32,200 nt of DNA from Chloroflexota bacterium (GTDB taxonomy: Bacteria; Chloroflexota; Dehalococcoidia; Bin125): assembly GCA_026707335.1 (NCBI GenBank), contig JAPOXB010000076.1:1-32200 (forward strand). The letters are read 5' to 3'. The notes under the pieces are model-generated. The model saw only the letters and a program-made list of their open reading frames with translations. It had not been told where the DNA came from and did no database searches. Of the stretch, positions 31,494-32,200 are shown one piece after another (the stretch's first letter is position 1; every line of letters begins with the position of its first letter). The position numbers and the translations under genes are program-made.

Positions 31494-32200
31494 GCTGCTC
31501 CAGGAACGCCAGCATCAGCGCGGCGCACTCGCCGGGATTCTCCAGCTGGAGGAAGTGCGTCGTATCGGGCACGAAGTCGTAGTTGAGGCCGGTCAGCCCG
31601 GCGAGATCCAGGCGCGGCAGGAAGGAGAACGGCATCGTCGGGTCGCAGCCGATGACCTTGACCGGGCAGCGGAACGCGGCGGGCTCGGGCTCCTGGTTGT
31701 AGGCGAACGCGTACTCGAGCACCTGCGCCTCATACTCGGCCGGGCAGCGCAGTTCGTACCCCGTCTCATCGGTCGTGGGCCGCAGCGTGGCCCGCGCGAT
31801 GAGGTCCGGCACGCCCGGCAGCAGGCGCGCGTACGCGGGCGCGCGCGCGATGCGTTCGGCCAGCTGCTCGCGCGTCTCGAACCGCTCCCGCCGCGACCGG
31901 GTGGCGCCCGCGAGTTGCCGCCACTGCTTGTCGGCCTGGAGCAGGTCGCCGCCGGGCAGGTGGATGGCCGGATCGAACAGCACCAGCGCCGCGAAGCCCT
32001 CGCCGGGCGGATCCTGGAGGATCGCGGTCGTCGCCGACAGGGAGTGGAACACGCCGACCTTCGATTTCGCTCCGAAGTGGCGGTCGATGCCCCGGAAGAC
32101 GAGTTGGTTGTCCTCGACGAAGGTGGCGATGGTATGGCTGCGAACGTCGCTGCGACCGCTCCAGCCGTGGTTGCGGAAGTCGTACAGCACGAGGTCGAAG
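31480..32200 (-). CDS. Alpha/beta hydrolase, partial (N-terminus outside window)
   Basis: About 239 C-terminal residues, entering from the right edge in frame (FDLVLYDFRNHGWSG). DFRNHGWS corresponds to the D-x-R-G-H-G-x-S turn of the fold. The likely nucleophile elbow is VGVFHSLSATTAIL: the Ser follows His as in GHS, but the usual flanking glycines (G-x-S-x-G) are Phe and Ser here. The His base is probably in PDTTHFLQLENPGE, and the acid is near VIGCDPTMPF. It lies upstream of the CaiB/BaiF gene with a 14-base overlap. The substrate is unknown, and loss of the canonical glycines makes activity less certain. Confidence 0.8.
   Translation of the reverse strand, partial: FDLVLYDFRNHGWSGRSDVRSHTIATFVEDNQLVFRGIDRHFGAKSKVGVFHSLSATTAILQDPPGEGFAALVLFDPAIHLPGGDLLQADKQWRQLAGATRSRRERFETREQLAERIARAPAYARLLPGVPDLIARATLRPTTDETGYELRCPAEYEAQVLEYAFAYNQEPEPAAFRCPVKVIGCDPTMPFSFLPRLDLAGLTGLNYDFVPDTTHFLQLENPGECAALMLAFLEQHGLA

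Overview
The window is a gene-dense stretch (about 70% G+C or more by eye) of an ordinary bacterial chromosome. I see no rRNA, tRNA, CRISPR array, insertion sequence or phage gene. Codon use looks uniform, so there is no clear transferred island. The gene set points to Chloroflexota, perhaps a Dehalococcoidia-like lineage, with Actinobacteria as the alternative. Reasons: an SCO1664-family (TIGR03843) protein, known mainly from Actinobacteria and Chloroflexi; two luciferase-like (probably F420- or FMN-dependent) oxidoreductases; an Rv2578c-type radical SAM protein; a KorAB 2-oxoglutarate:ferredoxin oxidoreductase with fused gamma-alpha subunit; a CaiB/BaiF CoA transferase; and a split PurH. This taxonomic call is inference.

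Layout, left to right. (1) 1-4287, methyl cycle: a homocysteine methyltransferase domain (minus, cut by the window edge) diverges from a metF-ahcY-metK operon. Together they cover methyl-THF formation, methionine, SAM, and SAH hydrolysis. (2) 4301-7683, minus: an isocitrate/isopropylmalate-type dehydrogenase and an M3 oligopeptidase. (3) 7838-13997, plus: rmuC, an amidase, aminopeptidase N and the SCO1664-family kinase-like protein. (4) 14012-17401, minus: a probable four-gene operon of a helical hypothetical protein, a TIGR01777 NAD(P)-binding protein, a stand-alone AICAR transformylase resembling the C-terminal half of eukaryotic ATIC, and an archaeal PurO-like IMP cyclohydrolase. The last two replace bifunctional PurH and overlap by one base. 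(5) 17517-20537: a diiron ferritin-like protein (plus), an alpha/beta hydrolase (minus) and an SDR (plus). (6) 20547-23501, minus: an M20 amidohydrolase, a glyoxalase-like protein and an F420-type luciferase-like oxidoreductase. (7) 23799-26760, plus: korA-korB, which would convert the 2-oxoglutarate made by isocitrate dehydrogenase into succinyl-CoA with reduced ferredoxin. (8) 26782-32200, minus: a second luciferase-like oxidoreductase, a pyridoxamine-phosphate-oxidase-like flavoprotein, an epoxide hydrolase, a radical SAM protein with its own promoter, a CaiB/BaiF CoA transferase and a partial alpha/beta hydrolase. This block looks catabolic.

No wholly new multi-gene system is evident. The observations most worth pursuing are the split purine module at 14012-15939, a LexA-box-like palindrome inside a good sigma-70-type promoter at 30218-30246, a recurring CTA(T/G)C(C/A)T-like -10 element ahead of several genes (some placed as if transcripts were leaderless), tandem ACGTAAC repeats one helical turn apart upstream of korA, and five convergent junctions with only 9-21 bases between stop codons.
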